Source: Flabesymbios commensalis (Eukaryota; Annelida; Polychaeta; Terebellida; Flabelligeridae). From it: 64,000 nucleotides of DNA. Below, in pieces: positions 1-11,749 of this stretch (positions are counted from its first letter, which is position 1; each line of letters begins with the position of its first letter). The DNA lies in assembly GCA_964017125.1 (NCBI GenBank), contig OZ024905.1, positions 34,321,534-34,385,533 of the forward strand, given 5' to 3'. The translations under genes and the position numbers were made by a program. The notes under the pieces were generated by a model that worked only from the letters and a program-made list of their open reading frames with translations, did no database searches and was not told where the DNA came from.

Positions 1-1470
1 ACCCAACATTTATCAATACTGGAACAAATAATCGTGTTCACTGGGATGGGCCGATTCGACGCATTCGCAAGCGGTACAAAATCACATCGCATTCTGGTCA
101 CAGAAACGTAGGCCTACAATTTTATATTGTTTCTGTGATGCATGTCGTATTCCTATAAATGGAATTCTAGCTAGACTAGACTACCATTTGATTTCCGGAG
201 TAGGCCTATTTGATAAAAATCAAGGATATTCTCGCAGGTAAATATTATAGGCCTAGAACCGACAGTGCATGACAAACAATTACTTTAATTTCACATAGGG
301 ACCATAGTCTAGACTGTAATATATATGCCAAGCAAAAATAAGCGGCAAAAGAGCCACATGTTAATGTGGACGTGATTTAAATAAGAAAGGAATAGAGGAG
401 CGCTGACCGGTCTACGTGTGGCTCACTGCACTCGCATAGAAACGTTGTTTACTCGGCTGGGAATAGAGGATCTAGGCCTACACCTGTTCATAGAAACTGT
501 TCCACGTAAATATTACCTGGGCACCACGAAACTTCTAGAGTGTGACGTCACAAGACTGAATAATAGGCATAATACAATGACTCAACATGTATAATATTAT
601 CTTGGCTGTTGATCTCAGACAATGTTAGACTACAAATTACAATAATTCATTGTGCTGTCAAGTCCAAGGATGTATAATAGGCCCCTAAATCATAGATATT
701 CACTCTCAACGTCAGCCTACCCAAGATAATGAGTTAAATAACTATAAATATGTGCGACTTTGGTTGTCAACCTTTGAGTGTAGGCATAATTATAGATCTA
801 GACTTTAGTCTATCGTCTAGATCTATGCCCTAAATTACATAAAAATAAAATAGACTGCTGACTATAGTATACTATTAACGTTAGTCATGTTAGTAGGCCT
901 ATAGCGTATGCTATACTATAGGCCTATACTAGTATATTAACCTAGACTACAAGTATTAAGTAGGCCTGCTGCAGTCTGCTTAACCAGGTCCTGTGAGTAG
1001 GCCTAGGTGTTTTTTTTGCTGGGTTGCTGATGTATTTTTTTAACAATTTTTTTTCCTATCATTTCTTCATCTTCCTCCAACATTCCTGAAATTTTTGTGG
1101 AATTTTGTTGTGTATTATCGAAGTTAGACCATTTGCATGGCATGTAATGTGATAAAATTTCAAAATGACAGCTCATTTCACTGTCTAGGCCCTACTTTAC
1201 GCAAAAGCAAACAACAGTAGGCTAGGCATAACTGTTACGATTTTTTTTATCTAGACTATATATTAGGCCTAGGCCTACATGCCAATGGTCTAATTGACAA
1301 AAGACACGACAAAATTCCACCAAATTTTTAGCGATTTTAGGGAAAGATGAAAAAATGATCCAATAAAATTTTACACACAAATTTTGAAAAGCGACTGAGA
1401 TATTTAAACAAGGACTTATAGGCCCGTCGGCGACCGAAAAAGGCCTCAGCCTCTAATCATCGTTTGAAAG
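1..1470. other. Non-coding stretch rich in TAGGCCTA octamers
   Basis: No exon, RNA gene or classified element is visible. The palindrome TAGGCCTA and its close variants recur many times (for example near 244, 474, 895, 922, 963, 1000 and 1265-1280). The first 60 bases resemble the CCCAACATT / CGTGTT ends of the palindromic repeat family seen elsewhere in the window, as a decayed copy. Confidence 0.5.
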
Positions 1471-1479
1471 TGAAAATCA

Positions 1480-1735
1480 TTTGAAACACGAGCACATTCG
1501 ACAATAGCCCGCCGCGATTATTTAAATTGGCGGTCGGCCATTTTGCATTTGATCAAGTTTAATTTTTTAAGGTATATCTCTACCTGAAACTGCACATTTT
1601 GTTCTATAGTAATGGTCTAGCTATCTGGTCCGGTTTTCCAGATATTACGCATATCAAAAAAATAATGGCCGATAATCGGCCATTTTGGGCGCCATGACCT
1701 AGTTTCTGTCCGAATCTTGCCCAATTTCGAATTCA
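1480..1735. repeat. Fragment of the 'GGCCATTTTG / ATAGTAATGGTCTAGCTATCTGG' repeat family
   Basis: Contains the family phrases 'cacattttgttctatagtaatggtc'-like text, 'ctatctggtccggttttcc' and 'ggccattttg'. The same phrases recur at 36.5-37.3 kb and, more distantly, in the 144-bp arrays. It is a partial copy without clear ends. Confidence 0.6.
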
Positions 1736-1881
1736 TCCGAGCTATTCGTGAAGTAGATATCTGGTATAAATTTTGGAGCGAAACATAAAAAATGTTGAGT
1801 GAATCGCGTTAACAAGAAAAATTGTTGATCGGAAAAAAGTGAATGTCATAGGGGTCGCAGAAAGGTCAAATGTGAAATTAG

Positions 1882-2258
1882 TTAAAGGGACATGCCCAGG
1901 TCTAAAATCATAAAAAAATCGGTGATTTTCTTTTAGCTTAATAATATGACCATATGATGTAAACATGTCCATAGACTAGAACTGCAAAAGTTTTTGAATT
2001 TTTGTGCTGCGCACTTGCCAGTTAGGCTAGATATAGAGACGAAATTTCCGTATTTCCTATTTTTGACATGATTGTCAATAATTAAAAATCAGGAATTTCG
2101 TCTCTATATCTAGCCTAGCTGGTGAATGCGCAGCACAAAAATTAAAAAACTTTTGCAGTTCTAGTCTATGAATATGTTTACATCATATGGTCATATTATC
2201 AAGCTAAAATAAAATCACCGATTTTTTTATGATTTTAAACCTGGGCATGTCCCTTTAA
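1882..2258. mobile_element. Foldback (palindromic) MITE with TTAA ends, full copy
   Basis: The two halves are near-perfect reverse complements of each other. The left half begins TTAAAGGGACATGCCCAGG and the right half ends with its complement, giving a stem of about 170 bp around a short AT-rich loop near 2065-2095. Shared inner phrases include the segment reading GACGAAATTTCC / GGAATTTCGTC and CATATGATGTAAACATG. The TTAA at both ends would fit a piggyBac-type target site, but no transposase is present, so it would be non-autonomous. A second full copy at 47762-48134 confirms the ends. Confidence 0.85.
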
Positions 2259-2430
2259 GCTTGAGTCATGATTAACCTGTATGTGAAGTTTAATGTGCAT
2301 TGCAGTTATGCGGAACAAGTTATAGTGCTAAAAGTGGCAGACAGACGGACGGACGCGCAATAGCCATCCGCCAAAATTTTGGCTGAGGCCTAAAAAGGGC
2401 TACTCTCAGGATCTAGGGAAAAGGGGCGGA

Positions 2431-2577
2431 TTAAAGGGACTCAATCAGGCTGAAATGATAAAAAATCGGTGATTTTATTTTATAGGCCCCTAGAGACGAA
2501 ATTCCCGATTTTTTATTTAGGACATGCATGTCCAAAATAAGAAATACGGGAATTTCGTCTCTATATCTAGCCTAACA
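2431..2577. mobile_element. Partial, internally deleted copy of the TTAA foldback MITE
   Basis: Begins TTAAAGGGAC like the full copies, then jumps to a short inverted core: GAGACGAAATTCCCG is answered by CGGGAATTTCGTCTC around the centre GGACATGCATGTCC. The far arm is missing. The centre differs from that of the full copies and matches the fragment at 60275-60467, so two sub-families exist. Confidence 0.75.
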
Positions 2578-2665
2578 TGATCGGTATTCTATTTTCCACT
2601 CACAGACTAACGTTAGTAGGGCAATAATTATTATAGGGCCTAGTCCACTCAAAATCAGAACTGAT

Positions 2666-3950
2666 CAGGGTTCACACACGTCCTGGAAAACCTTGAAAAC
2701 CTGGAAAATTATGGCTGTCCTGGAATGTCTTAGAAAAGTCCTGGAAAAACAAAAAATTTCAGATTGTCCTGGAACAGTGGAATTCTGATTAAATGTCCTG
2801 GAAAAGTCCTGGAATTCCTTTGGTCCATGGCAGTCTTTCAGTGACCAGTTTGCTATTTTTCTTCATGTTTTATGCATTATACGGGTCCTTAAAAAACTGG
2901 AATTATGAAAGGGGCCATATGAATAAATACAATTATAAGATTTATAAATTTTCTTTAAATTATACAGTGTATAAAGGGACCCCTTGGGATGAGACATTTT
3001 CAATGTTGTCAATTTTGAATATTTATTTTATATGAAGCTATATAGCCTACTGATCTTAACTCAAAATACGAAAAAGTCAAAAAACAGTTTTAAAGCACCG
3101 GAGAAGGGTGAAATTGTTGTATTTCCAAGTCGTATATTGCCATGTAAACAAAACAAGTCAGCAATATTTAGCACTTTACATCACATATTCCCACGTATCA
3201 GACGGTAAAATCAAAGCAGTTGCCGCTAATTGGTGTCTTGTAGTCAGGACACGGGAGGACACACCTGCAGCACTGATTGTCTACCCAACGCTGGGCCGAT
3301 GCCATCAGCATGTGGCCCAATGCTGTGAGAACATTCGATCGTCCTTCAGGTATACAAAAAAATTTGTTTGGGTTACTTCTGCATGCATAGAAATGCTGAT
3401 TACAAATATTTGTAAACATATACAAATTTTGAAAAAAAATAAAAACATGATCCGTGGGATACACTACTTCAGTACGGAAATAAAAAAGAAAATTGATGTC
3501 ATTCCAAGGAGCTGCTATAAATAATTGTCTGAAGGACATATTGTAAATAAATATTTATTGGTCCTTAAAAAAATTTGAGCCTAGCTTCGCTCGGCATAAT
3601 TGAGCAACCATTTCAATTTGTGGAGACTTCGCTGTGCTCCTTAACCGTCAATACTAGGGCTCGTTTGGGATCAAACTTTGTGGACAGGATTTTTTTTTTA
3701 AGTATTGAAAGTAAAATAAATATTTTGCCTGAGGCGGAGTGTTAAAAAAATAAAGTTGTGCAGATAGGAAGTGAAAAAAAATATTTGTTTAATTAAAAAA
3801 CTGCACCCCCCCCCCCCCAGTAATTGAATGGTGGCTCCCCTACTAGCTAGTATATTTGACTGAAAATAGTGGCATTTAAGTCCTGGAAAACATACATTTG
3901 GTCCTTGAAAAGTCCTTGAATTCACTTGTCAGATTTTTGTGGGAACCCTG
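2666..3950. mobile_element. hAT-like non-autonomous DNA transposon
   Basis: Ends are CAGGGTTCACACA on the left and TGTGGGAACCCTG on the right, a 13-bp imperfect terminal inverted repeat. CAGGGTTC is typical of hAT elements. Directly outside lies ACTGAT on both sides (2660-2665 and 3951-3956), a likely target duplication although shorter than the usual 8 bp. Sub-terminal text repeats 'TCCTGGAAAA' and 'CCTTGAAAAG' at both ends. Open frames of 80-138 codons inside show no transposase motif. A piece of the palindromic CCCAACGCTGGGCC family (about 3280-3340) seems to be nested in it. Confidence 0.75.
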
Positions 3951-4491
3951 ACTGATTATTTTAGCACAGTTTTTTACACCAAACCAATTAGTATGTAGGC
4001 CTAATTTAAAAAAATTCAAGGCCTAGTAGCCTATCAATGCTGAAATTTCCCGTTAAACACGGGTAGTTGTCTAATCCTCTCTAAGACAGTGTTACACATG
4101 ACGTGAATTCCACGTGGAAACCACCAAAAATGTTGAAAAAATATTTTATTTAGCCTTTTTTACCACTATTGCATGAATAGCATATCAAAGTAAATATTTC
4201 TACAAAAAAAATAATGTAGGTCCTATGATTCATTTAACAAAAAAAATATTCTCCGTATTTATCATACGACATGATAGGCCCACACCATTTGTATCGCCAG
4301 ATAAGAACGGCTACGACACGTGCTTCTAACATTTTGTCTTCTGATCTTGCAGAAAGTTAAACGACAGTAGGTCTATATACATATAATCACAATGTATTAG
4401 TTATTTTAAATATTTTATCTCTCTTACAAGTCTAATGAGAAAACATCGAAGCCCCAGAAGCGACATTTTCAGTATTATTTTTTTTTACCTC

Positions 4492-4578
4492 AATATATTG
4501 AGCTAAGAACTCGATATATTGAGTTACACCTCGATAAATTGAGTTTACAAGTCGATATATTGAGTTTACAACTCCATA
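4492..4578. repeat. Short tandem repeat with palindromic core, about 4 units
   Basis: Units of roughly 22-26 bp carry CTCGATATATTGAG-like cores separated by TTACA(A)C spacers. Each core is nearly palindromic. Confidence 0.7.
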
Positions 4579-5312
4579 TATAAAAATCGGACATTTTCCA
4601 AATATTTTAGCAGAAACGGTAAAGACATGTCTTCAACATTTTTACAAAAAGTTTGCATTATTTCATAATTGTTATAATTTCATTAGGTAGGCCCTACAGA
4701 CATGTGGGCCTATTTGAGACTCAGATGTTTTTTTTTAAAAACATTTATATTAGAAAATCAAGTTTTCATTTGAAATAATATGCTTGATTTGTCTCCACCG
4801 TGAGGTGTCCCAAATGGGTAAAATTGGTTTGCTATTTTTTGAAAACATGATACTGTATCTCCGCGCATTAACCACTGTTAACGTGCATGCACTTATATTT
4901 GAAGATGCACTTAGTTTTCGAAAATAAGGAACATAAAAATACATTTTACATTTCTTCAAATTCGTTAAAATCGTAATTATTTCATTCATTCCAATCCAAA
5001 GTAAACTAAGCTGACGCTAGTAATCACGGACTGTTACTTTGAAATTAACTTGCGGGAGTGACTCCAGACAATAGGTGTTGACACTACCTGAACTGTCATA
5101 TTACACCTCATTTGTCCACGCTTTTTAGCTATCACACCCATGCATACACCCGTTAATACCCGTTAATAAATAAACATATTAATGTAGTTTGTGCTTACGA
5201 TCAACATAATATTTGTTATTATTATTATGGACATATACTAGTAGGCCTAATGGTCTCTATAGGGCAATGCATATCGATATTATACTTGAATTACACAGTG
5301 GTACGCGTAGTA

Positions 5313-5366
5313 ATTTCGAATATAAGTGCATGCACGTAGCATTCGAATATAAGTGCATGCACTTGT
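5313..5366. repeat. 27-bp direct duplication
   Basis: TTCGAATATAAGTGCATGCAC occurs twice in a row with spacing of about 27 bp. A related inverted copy (GTGCATGCACTTATATTTGAA) lies near 4880-4902. Confidence 0.7.
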
Positions 5367-5595
5367 AAACAAACAAGTATTTTTGTAGCCATGACTAAAA
5401 CAGTCGAAAAAAATCTGTCAAGCCTAGAAAAACAATATTTTTTATTTGAAGGCTAAAGTGATGAAATTATACTTAATGTATTACACGCATTTGTATAGTA
5501 AAATCCGCAAGTCGACCATCTTATTGTATTTGTACATGATCTTTTGTATGGTTTCAAGATATGCAACATATAACTGACGTAAGCCTAGGCCGTAC

Positions 5596-5685
5596 GCCTA
5601 CTTCCTATTTGCTGACGACATCGTCCTCTTGTTGAAATTTGTGGAGACAATTTTCAACAATTTTACAAGTATGCCTATACTGTGA
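5596..5685 (+). pseudogene. LINE reverse-transcriptase scrap (FADDIVLL motif)
   Basis: The plus-strand frame from 5596 to a stop at 5683 reads YFLFADDIVLLLKFVETIF, which matches the catalytic motif C of non-LTR reverse transcriptases ([YF]ADD followed by hydrophobic residues). Only this small piece is recognisable, with no flanking palm or thumb sequence. It abuts the tail of another LINE fragment in the opposite orientation. The call rests on a short motif and is therefore moderate. Confidence 0.55.
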
Positions 5686-5689
5686 AATT

Positions 5690-6040
5690 TAATAATAATA
5701 AGTAGTAGTAGTAGTAGTAATTTATTAGGCAATAGGCCTGTGGCCCTTGTGCAAACACAACAAGAGTACAATACATTGTCAAAAAACACATTTGAAACTA
5801 AACAAAACAGTTCAAGTTGAGATAGCCATATGAGACTTCCGAATTAAAAAAGCTTTAAAAACAAAATTTGCAAGGTTACATACAGTTCTAGTATCGTCAT
5901 TCGACATGAGCTCTATAAATTTATGCATATTTGGTCTTTTAAAATAATATTCAGGTATGTACCTCTTTCTCAGTTGTTTATATAATTGACAAAGTATTAC
6001 CAAAACAAAAGAAGATGTGCTTAGTATTCATTTTCTTTCA
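5690..6040 (-). mobile_element. 5'-truncated LINE: ORF2 C-terminus plus 3' tail
   Basis: On the minus strand a 63-codon frame (6003-5812) contains RPNMHKFIELMSNDD and NLANFVFKAF, like the extreme C-terminus of CR1/L2-type ORF2 proteins. It is followed by a 3'UTR with GGGCCACAGGCC, AATAAATTA and a (TAC)n/(TTA)n microsatellite tail at 5690-5725, as these LINEs use. Everything 5' of this is missing, which is ordinary for LINE copies. Confidence 0.65.
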
Positions 6041-6059
6041 CATTGGGGGAAAATATACT

Positions 6060-6600
6060 AAAAATAATCTTTGGCGTAACTAGATCGCATCGGATTGGGT
6101 TGATCGCGAACCCTACAAATCATCCCTCAGATGTCAAGCATCTTTTTTTTAATATATGCTACCGAATATACCCATTGTACGGTTTGAAGTACCGTTTGCC
6201 ATAGACGGGTAATGGAGTTTTCAAGCCATTTAGGTGTAGTTGACCTCTATTTAACCTCTCAAGGTCATCTGGGGTCAAACGTAAATTATGCTACTGGATG
6301 CCCATTGTGTGGTTTCCTGAGACCTATAAATGGTTATAATTTAAGCTATATAGCCATATAAAGCTATATGGTTCGCCATAGATGGTAATAATATAAGATA
6401 TAGCCCTATTTCAAATTATAAGCGATTCAAGTGTGATTGATCTTTGTTTAACCTCTCAAGGTCACCAGAGGTCAAACATGAATATGCATTATAGGGTTTC
6501 CTATAGATGACTAATATAAACTATAGCCCTATCTTGCATATTTCAAGTCGTAAGCCATTTTAGTGCGATTGACACTGACCAAATTCATAGTCGGTGTACC
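6060..6600. repeat. Dispersed repeat with ~130-170 bp internal tandem units
   Basis: The phrases 'gccatttaggtgtagttgacc', 'acctctcaaggtca' and 'ggtttcctatagatg' recur three times with decay. The same family, starting 'gattgggtt..tcgc(g/a)aaccct', is present at 35455-35800 inside BACE intron 4. No coding content is seen. Confidence 0.65.
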
Positions 6601-7320
6601 CATTTGTGCGCTCCCACATTTCTGGGTTTTGAAAGAGGGCCGGGGTTGGCATGGTGTTGGGTCTATGCTGTAGACTTTGTGCCATTGTCCGCGGATTGGT
6701 ACTTCACATCTCATTAGCCACTATTTTTTTTCTGTTTTAGATGAGCGCGGACATTAGATTATTACCAATAAAAAACATATATATTTTTCTGTCCAGCACA
6801 CGCATAGGATTATTGCCGATTTTCAAAAAAACCCAGTTCATTTCAGGTGATAAAAAAACATTAATCCATCTTTGTTTTTTGCTCGTTTTATTTTCGTTTT
6901 TTTCATTACCTTTTTTTAATAGGTGAAAAGTTTATTTTATTTCGTCGCCGCATAACTTTTCCAGAAATAGGTTCAATGTTTTTTTTCCTCGAATGTTCTC
7001 TTTCTCGCCCTCCTTTCTTACCTTTCGTTTTTTCTCATCTAAAACAAAACAGATAAAATAAACATAGGGACCTTATGTAGGCCTATATATGTGAAAAAAA
7101 ATGGACAAAAATATCTCTTAACTAGAGCCTGACGGCACTGAAGTAGAGCTTGCGCCGACCTTCAGGTTCAGTGTTCTAAGGACAGCTAAAATGCAGCTGT
7201 CTTACAATTAAAGCTGCATAACTGTTTTACTTTTTTTAATCAAGAGATCAGGTCATATAAAATTGTGTTTTAATTTTATATTTTACTATTTAAAGTATTA
7301 AAACCCAATGGGGGCTCCTG
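6601..7320. other. Unclassified AT-rich stretch
   Basis: T-runs and poly-pyrimidine text around 6870-7040. No exon or element is recognised. Confidence 0.4.
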
Positions 7321-7324
7321 AGCT

Positions 7325-8425
7325 CTGAAGCTTGAAGTCCAAAGTCGGAAGTCTAAACTCTTCAAGTCTGAAGTCCAATGTTGTAAGTCCAAGGAAATCT
7401 GAAGTAGATTTTTGAAGACCGATTGCGAAGACCGAAGCTCAAAATCCTAAGTCTGCGGGCGAGGTCTGTCCGAAGTCAATTCAAAGTCTAAAATCCGAAG
7501 TCTGAAGTCAAAGACTGAAGTTCAAAGTCCTAAGTTGGAAGTCTGACCAAGGCTTGAAATCCAGAGACTGTCCGAAGTTTGAAGTCCGAAATCTGATGTC
7601 TGAAGTCCGAAGTCTGTCAGAAGTCACAAATCTGAAGTCTGAAATTCAAAATCAGATTTTTGTCCGAAGTCCAAAATCTGTTGTCTCAAATCTGAAACCA
7701 AAGTCCAAAATCCGAAGTCAGAAGTTTAAAATTCGAAGTCTGTCCGAAGTCCAATGTCTGAAGTGGGAGTGTGAAGTCTGACGTCTGAAATCTGTCCGAA
7801 GCTTGTCTGACATGTCTGAAGTATGTCCAAGGTCTGAAAACTACCCGATATCTGTCCGAAATCTGCAGTAGGCCTACAATATGTCCATCCGAAATCTAAA
7901 ATTTGACGTCTGAAGTCCGAAGTATGTTCGAAGGCTAAAATCCGAAGTCAAGTCCATAATCCTAAGTCTGCAGATGTAGGCCTATGAAGTCTGTCTGAAA
8001 AACAGAAATCCGAAGTTTGTCCGGGGTCCAAAAACTGTCTGAAGTATTCCTGAAGGAGGCCTACTACGTACGTCTGTTCAAAACCTAGAGTACAAAAACA
8101 GAAATCTGAAGTCCAAAATCTGAGTCTGAAACCAAAGTCTGGAGTCTCTAAAAAGTCTAAAACCGAAGTCCAAACCCCAAAATCCGAAGTCTGATGTCCG
8201 AAGTCTTTTTGAAATCTGCCCAAAGTCTGTCTGAAGTCGTATGTCAAGTTCAAAGTCCAAAATTCGAAGTTTGTCCGAAGTCTGAAATAAAAAGTCTGTC
8301 TGAAATCCGTTCGGAGTCTGTCCAAAGTCTGAATTCCGAAATCTGTCCGAAGCCCGAAGTATTATGCCCAAAGTCTGTCCGAAGTCTGACCTCTGAAGAC
8401 CGAATTCTGAAGTCTAAAATTGCCA
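7325..8425. repeat. Short-period minisatellite 'GAAGTCTG(TCC)'
   Basis: About 1.1 kb made of degenerate units of 7-12 bp built on GAAGTC, TCTGAA and TGTCCGAAGT. Because the unit lacks most stop codons, open frames of 75-125 codons appear on both strands here. They are low-complexity by-products and not genes. Confidence 0.9.
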
Positions 8426-8789
8426 CCAAAATTCAAAATGGCTGAAAAAAACGCATAGGCCCAAGCAAAAAATTTAATCAATCTGTCATAATAAAAAATG
8501 AAAAGTCACAGTTACCTTCTAGTTTGCAAATTAACTTGGGGTAAGTTGGGGTATGGTCAACAAAAAGTCATCTTTACCGATAGACTACATAAAAATATTG
8601 TTTTTCGTGTAGGCCTAACGCTTTATATCCGACATCACCCTTTTTTATTGTAGGCCAAAGTGCTTATTGATTGCAACATTTTATGATCCCAAATTCTGCA
8701 AAATATGTTCAGCCAATTTAAAGGGGCGTCTCACACAGTCTTATTCTGCTCTGCTGTAAAACAGACCCTCAGTTCCCAAACCATTAACA
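8426..8789. other. Short single-copy spacer between two satellites
   Basis: Contains one TTCAAAATGGCTG motif at its left edge. Nothing else is recognised. Confidence 0.4.
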
Positions 8790-11615
8790 TTTTAGTCCAT
8801 GGGCCAGATATGAAACCCCCCCCCCCCCTGGGGATTTTTGAAGACAGTGATATTTGGACACCATGTTATATGACTATTCAATATCTGCTTGTTTGCCCTC
8901 AAAATATTGGGGCATAAAAAATACTGGGTCATCAAACATATGCACCCCCTGAATTTAAAGCGGTAAATTTAATTTCATAAAAGTCATGTTGTGTATATTT
9001 TTTTCAACTGCAGGTATTTATTCTTATGATTAAACACTAGTTATGTTACAAGAAGATGCTATGTGAGACGAAAATAACAAAAATTAAATAATATGGGGTT
9101 CATTAATATATGTAATAACCCTTTAAATCCCAAATTCCACATATCTCTTGCTGAGTTTGCATGAAAATCTAATCTGAAAACCATCTCTACCCCCCTTCTC
9201 AAGGGCGAGATATTTGAAAACGATAATTTTAAGACAGCTTATTTATTATCCATTAAATATCTGCTTGTTTGCATACAAAATATTGCGACAGGAAAAAATA
9301 CTGGGTCATCAAACATGAGTACCCCTTTGAATTTTAAGCGGTAGATATAATTTACTGAAAGGCATGTTGTATATATTTTTCAACTACAGGTATTTATTCT
9401 AATAAAAAAACACTAGTTTTTTTTACAAGAAGATGCTATGTGAAACGAAAATAATAATAAAAAAATAATATGGGGATCATTGATTATGTAATAACCCTTT
9501 AAATCCCAAATTCCTTATATCGCTTGTTACGTTTACATGACAATCTAATATGAAAACAGTCTCCACCCCCCTCCTCAAGGGCGAGATATTTGAAAACGCT
9601 AATTTTAAGACAGCTTATTCAATATCCATTCAATACCTGCTTGTTTGCAATCAAAATAATGCGACAGGAAAAAATAATGGGTCATTAAACATATGTACCC
9701 CCTTGAATTTTAGGCGGTAAATATAATTTACTGAAAGGGATGCTGTATATATTTGTTCAATTATAGGTATTTATTCTAATAATTAAACACTAGTTATGTT
9801 ACAAGAATATGCTATGTGAGCTGAAAATGAAAAAAAATAAAAGAATATGGGGTTCATCAATATATGTAATAACCTTTAAATCCCGAATTCCACATATTGC
9901 TTGCTACGTTTACATGAAAATCTAATATGAAAACCCTCTCTACCCCCTCCTCCGGGGCGAGGTTTTTGGAGACGATAATTTTCAGACAACTTATTTAATA
10001 TCCTTTCACTATCTGCTTGCTTGCACTCAAAGTATTGCGACAGGAAGAAATATTGGGTCACCAAACATAATGTACCCCCTTGAATTTTAAGCGGTAAATT
10101 AAATTTATTAAAAGGCATGTTGTATATATTTTTTCAACTAAAGGCAGTTATTTCAAGAATTAAACTCTAGTATTGTTACAAGATGTTATGTGAAACTAAA
10201 ATAAAAAATAAAAAAAATATGGGGTTCATGAATACATGTAATAACCCTTTAAATACCAAATTCCATATATTGCTTTCTACGTTTACATAAAAATCTAATA
10301 TGAAAACCCTCTCTACTCCCTCCTACGGGGCGAGGTATTTGGAGACGAGAATTTTTAGACACCTTATATAATATCCATTCAATATCTGCTTGTTTGCACT
10401 CAAAATATTGCGGCAGGAAGAAATATTGGGCCACCAAACATGATGTACCCCCTTGAATTTTAAGCGGTAAATTTAATTTACTAAAAGGCTGTGATTGTTT
10501 TTTTAACTCCAGGTATGTGTTCCATGGAATAAACACTAGTTATGTTACTAGAAGATGTTATGTAACAAAAAAATAAAATAGAATAACAAATAAGGGGTTT
10601 ATTATAATATATAATGACTTTTTTAAATCCCAAATTACACGTCTTTCGTGCTATGTGTATATGAAAACCAGAAATTAAAAACATCCCCCACCCCCTCACC
10701 ATGGCCGGGATTTCTGAAGACAATAATTTTTAGACACCTTATTATTTATCTATAAAATATTTGCTTGTTTGCACTCAAAATTTTAGGGCTGTGAAAAATA
10801 TCGGTTCATCAAACATATGTACTCCCTGAATTTCAAGTGGTAAATTTAATTTCCTAGAAGACATGTTATGATTGTTTTTTAACTCCAGGTATGTGTTCCA
10901 TGGAATAAACACTAGTTATGTTACTAGAAGATGTTATGTAACAAGAAAATAAAATAGATTAACAAATATGGGGTTCATTATAATATATAATGACTTTTTA
11001 AATCCCAAATTACACGTCTTTCGTGCTATGTGTGTATGAAAACCAGAAATTAAAAACATCCCCCACCCCCTCACCATGGCCGGGATTTCTGAGGACAATA
11101 ATTTTTAGACACCTTATTATCATTTATAAAATTTCTGCTTGTTTGCACTTAAAATTTTGGGGCTGGAAAATAATATCGGTTCATCAAACATATGTACTCC
11201 CTGAATTTCAAGTGGTAAATTTAATTGCCTAGAAGACATGTTGTGACTGTTTTTCAACTCCAGGTATGTGTTCCACGGAATAAACACTAGTTATGTTACT
11301 AGAAGATGTTACGTGAAAAAAAAAAAAAAATATATGGGGTTCATTACAATATATAATGAGCCTTTAAATCTCAAAGTACACGTCTTCCGTGCTATGTGTA
11401 TATGGAAACCATACATCAAAAACATCCCCTACCCCCTCCCCATGAGCGGGATTTTTAAAGACAATAATTTTTAGACAACTTATTATATTTTTATTTAATA
11501 TCTGCTAGTTTGCACTCAAGATATTAGGACAAGAACAGTTAATGGGTCACTTTACACAGTAAATTTAATATCAGAAAAGACTGTTTTTATCTATTTGTTC
11601 AGCTCTAGTTACTAT
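8790..11615. repeat. Satellite array, ~376-bp unit, about 7.5 copies
   Basis: The landmark ACACTAGTTATGTTAC (with variants) falls near 9032, 9410, 9785, 10162, 10532, 10908 and 11284, giving steps of 370-378 bp. Each unit also holds 'tttgcactcaaaat', 'gaattttaagcggtaaat' and a run of 5-12 C. The two units around 10500-11230 are most alike, so they are the youngest. No unit has a conserved open frame. Confidence 0.9.
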
Positions 11616-11749
11616 GAAAAATTGTTTCCACATCCTCCCCAACCTCCCTCCTTTTACTATAATTTTAATTGTTCTAATACATTGTACTTAGTAGGGCGGT
11701 TTTTTGCCACCCCTATGCTTATAACATCTTATGTGTAATAAGAGTCACG

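Larger units (their letters stand above)
3957..5590. other. Unclassified AT-rich stretch
   Basis: Apart from two short repeat clusters (4492-4578 and 5313-5366) I see no exon, known element or RNA gene. Short open frames here have no recognisable content. Confidence 0.4.

Noticed and set aside
3108-3539. Overlapping 138- and 113-codon frames on opposite strands
   Set aside because: Both lie inside the hAT-like element and partly in a nested palindromic repeat. No transposase motif is present.
7554-8445. Open frames of 75-125 codons on both strands
   Set aside because: Low-complexity translation of the GAAGTCTG minisatellite. Both strands are open at once and there is no domain content.
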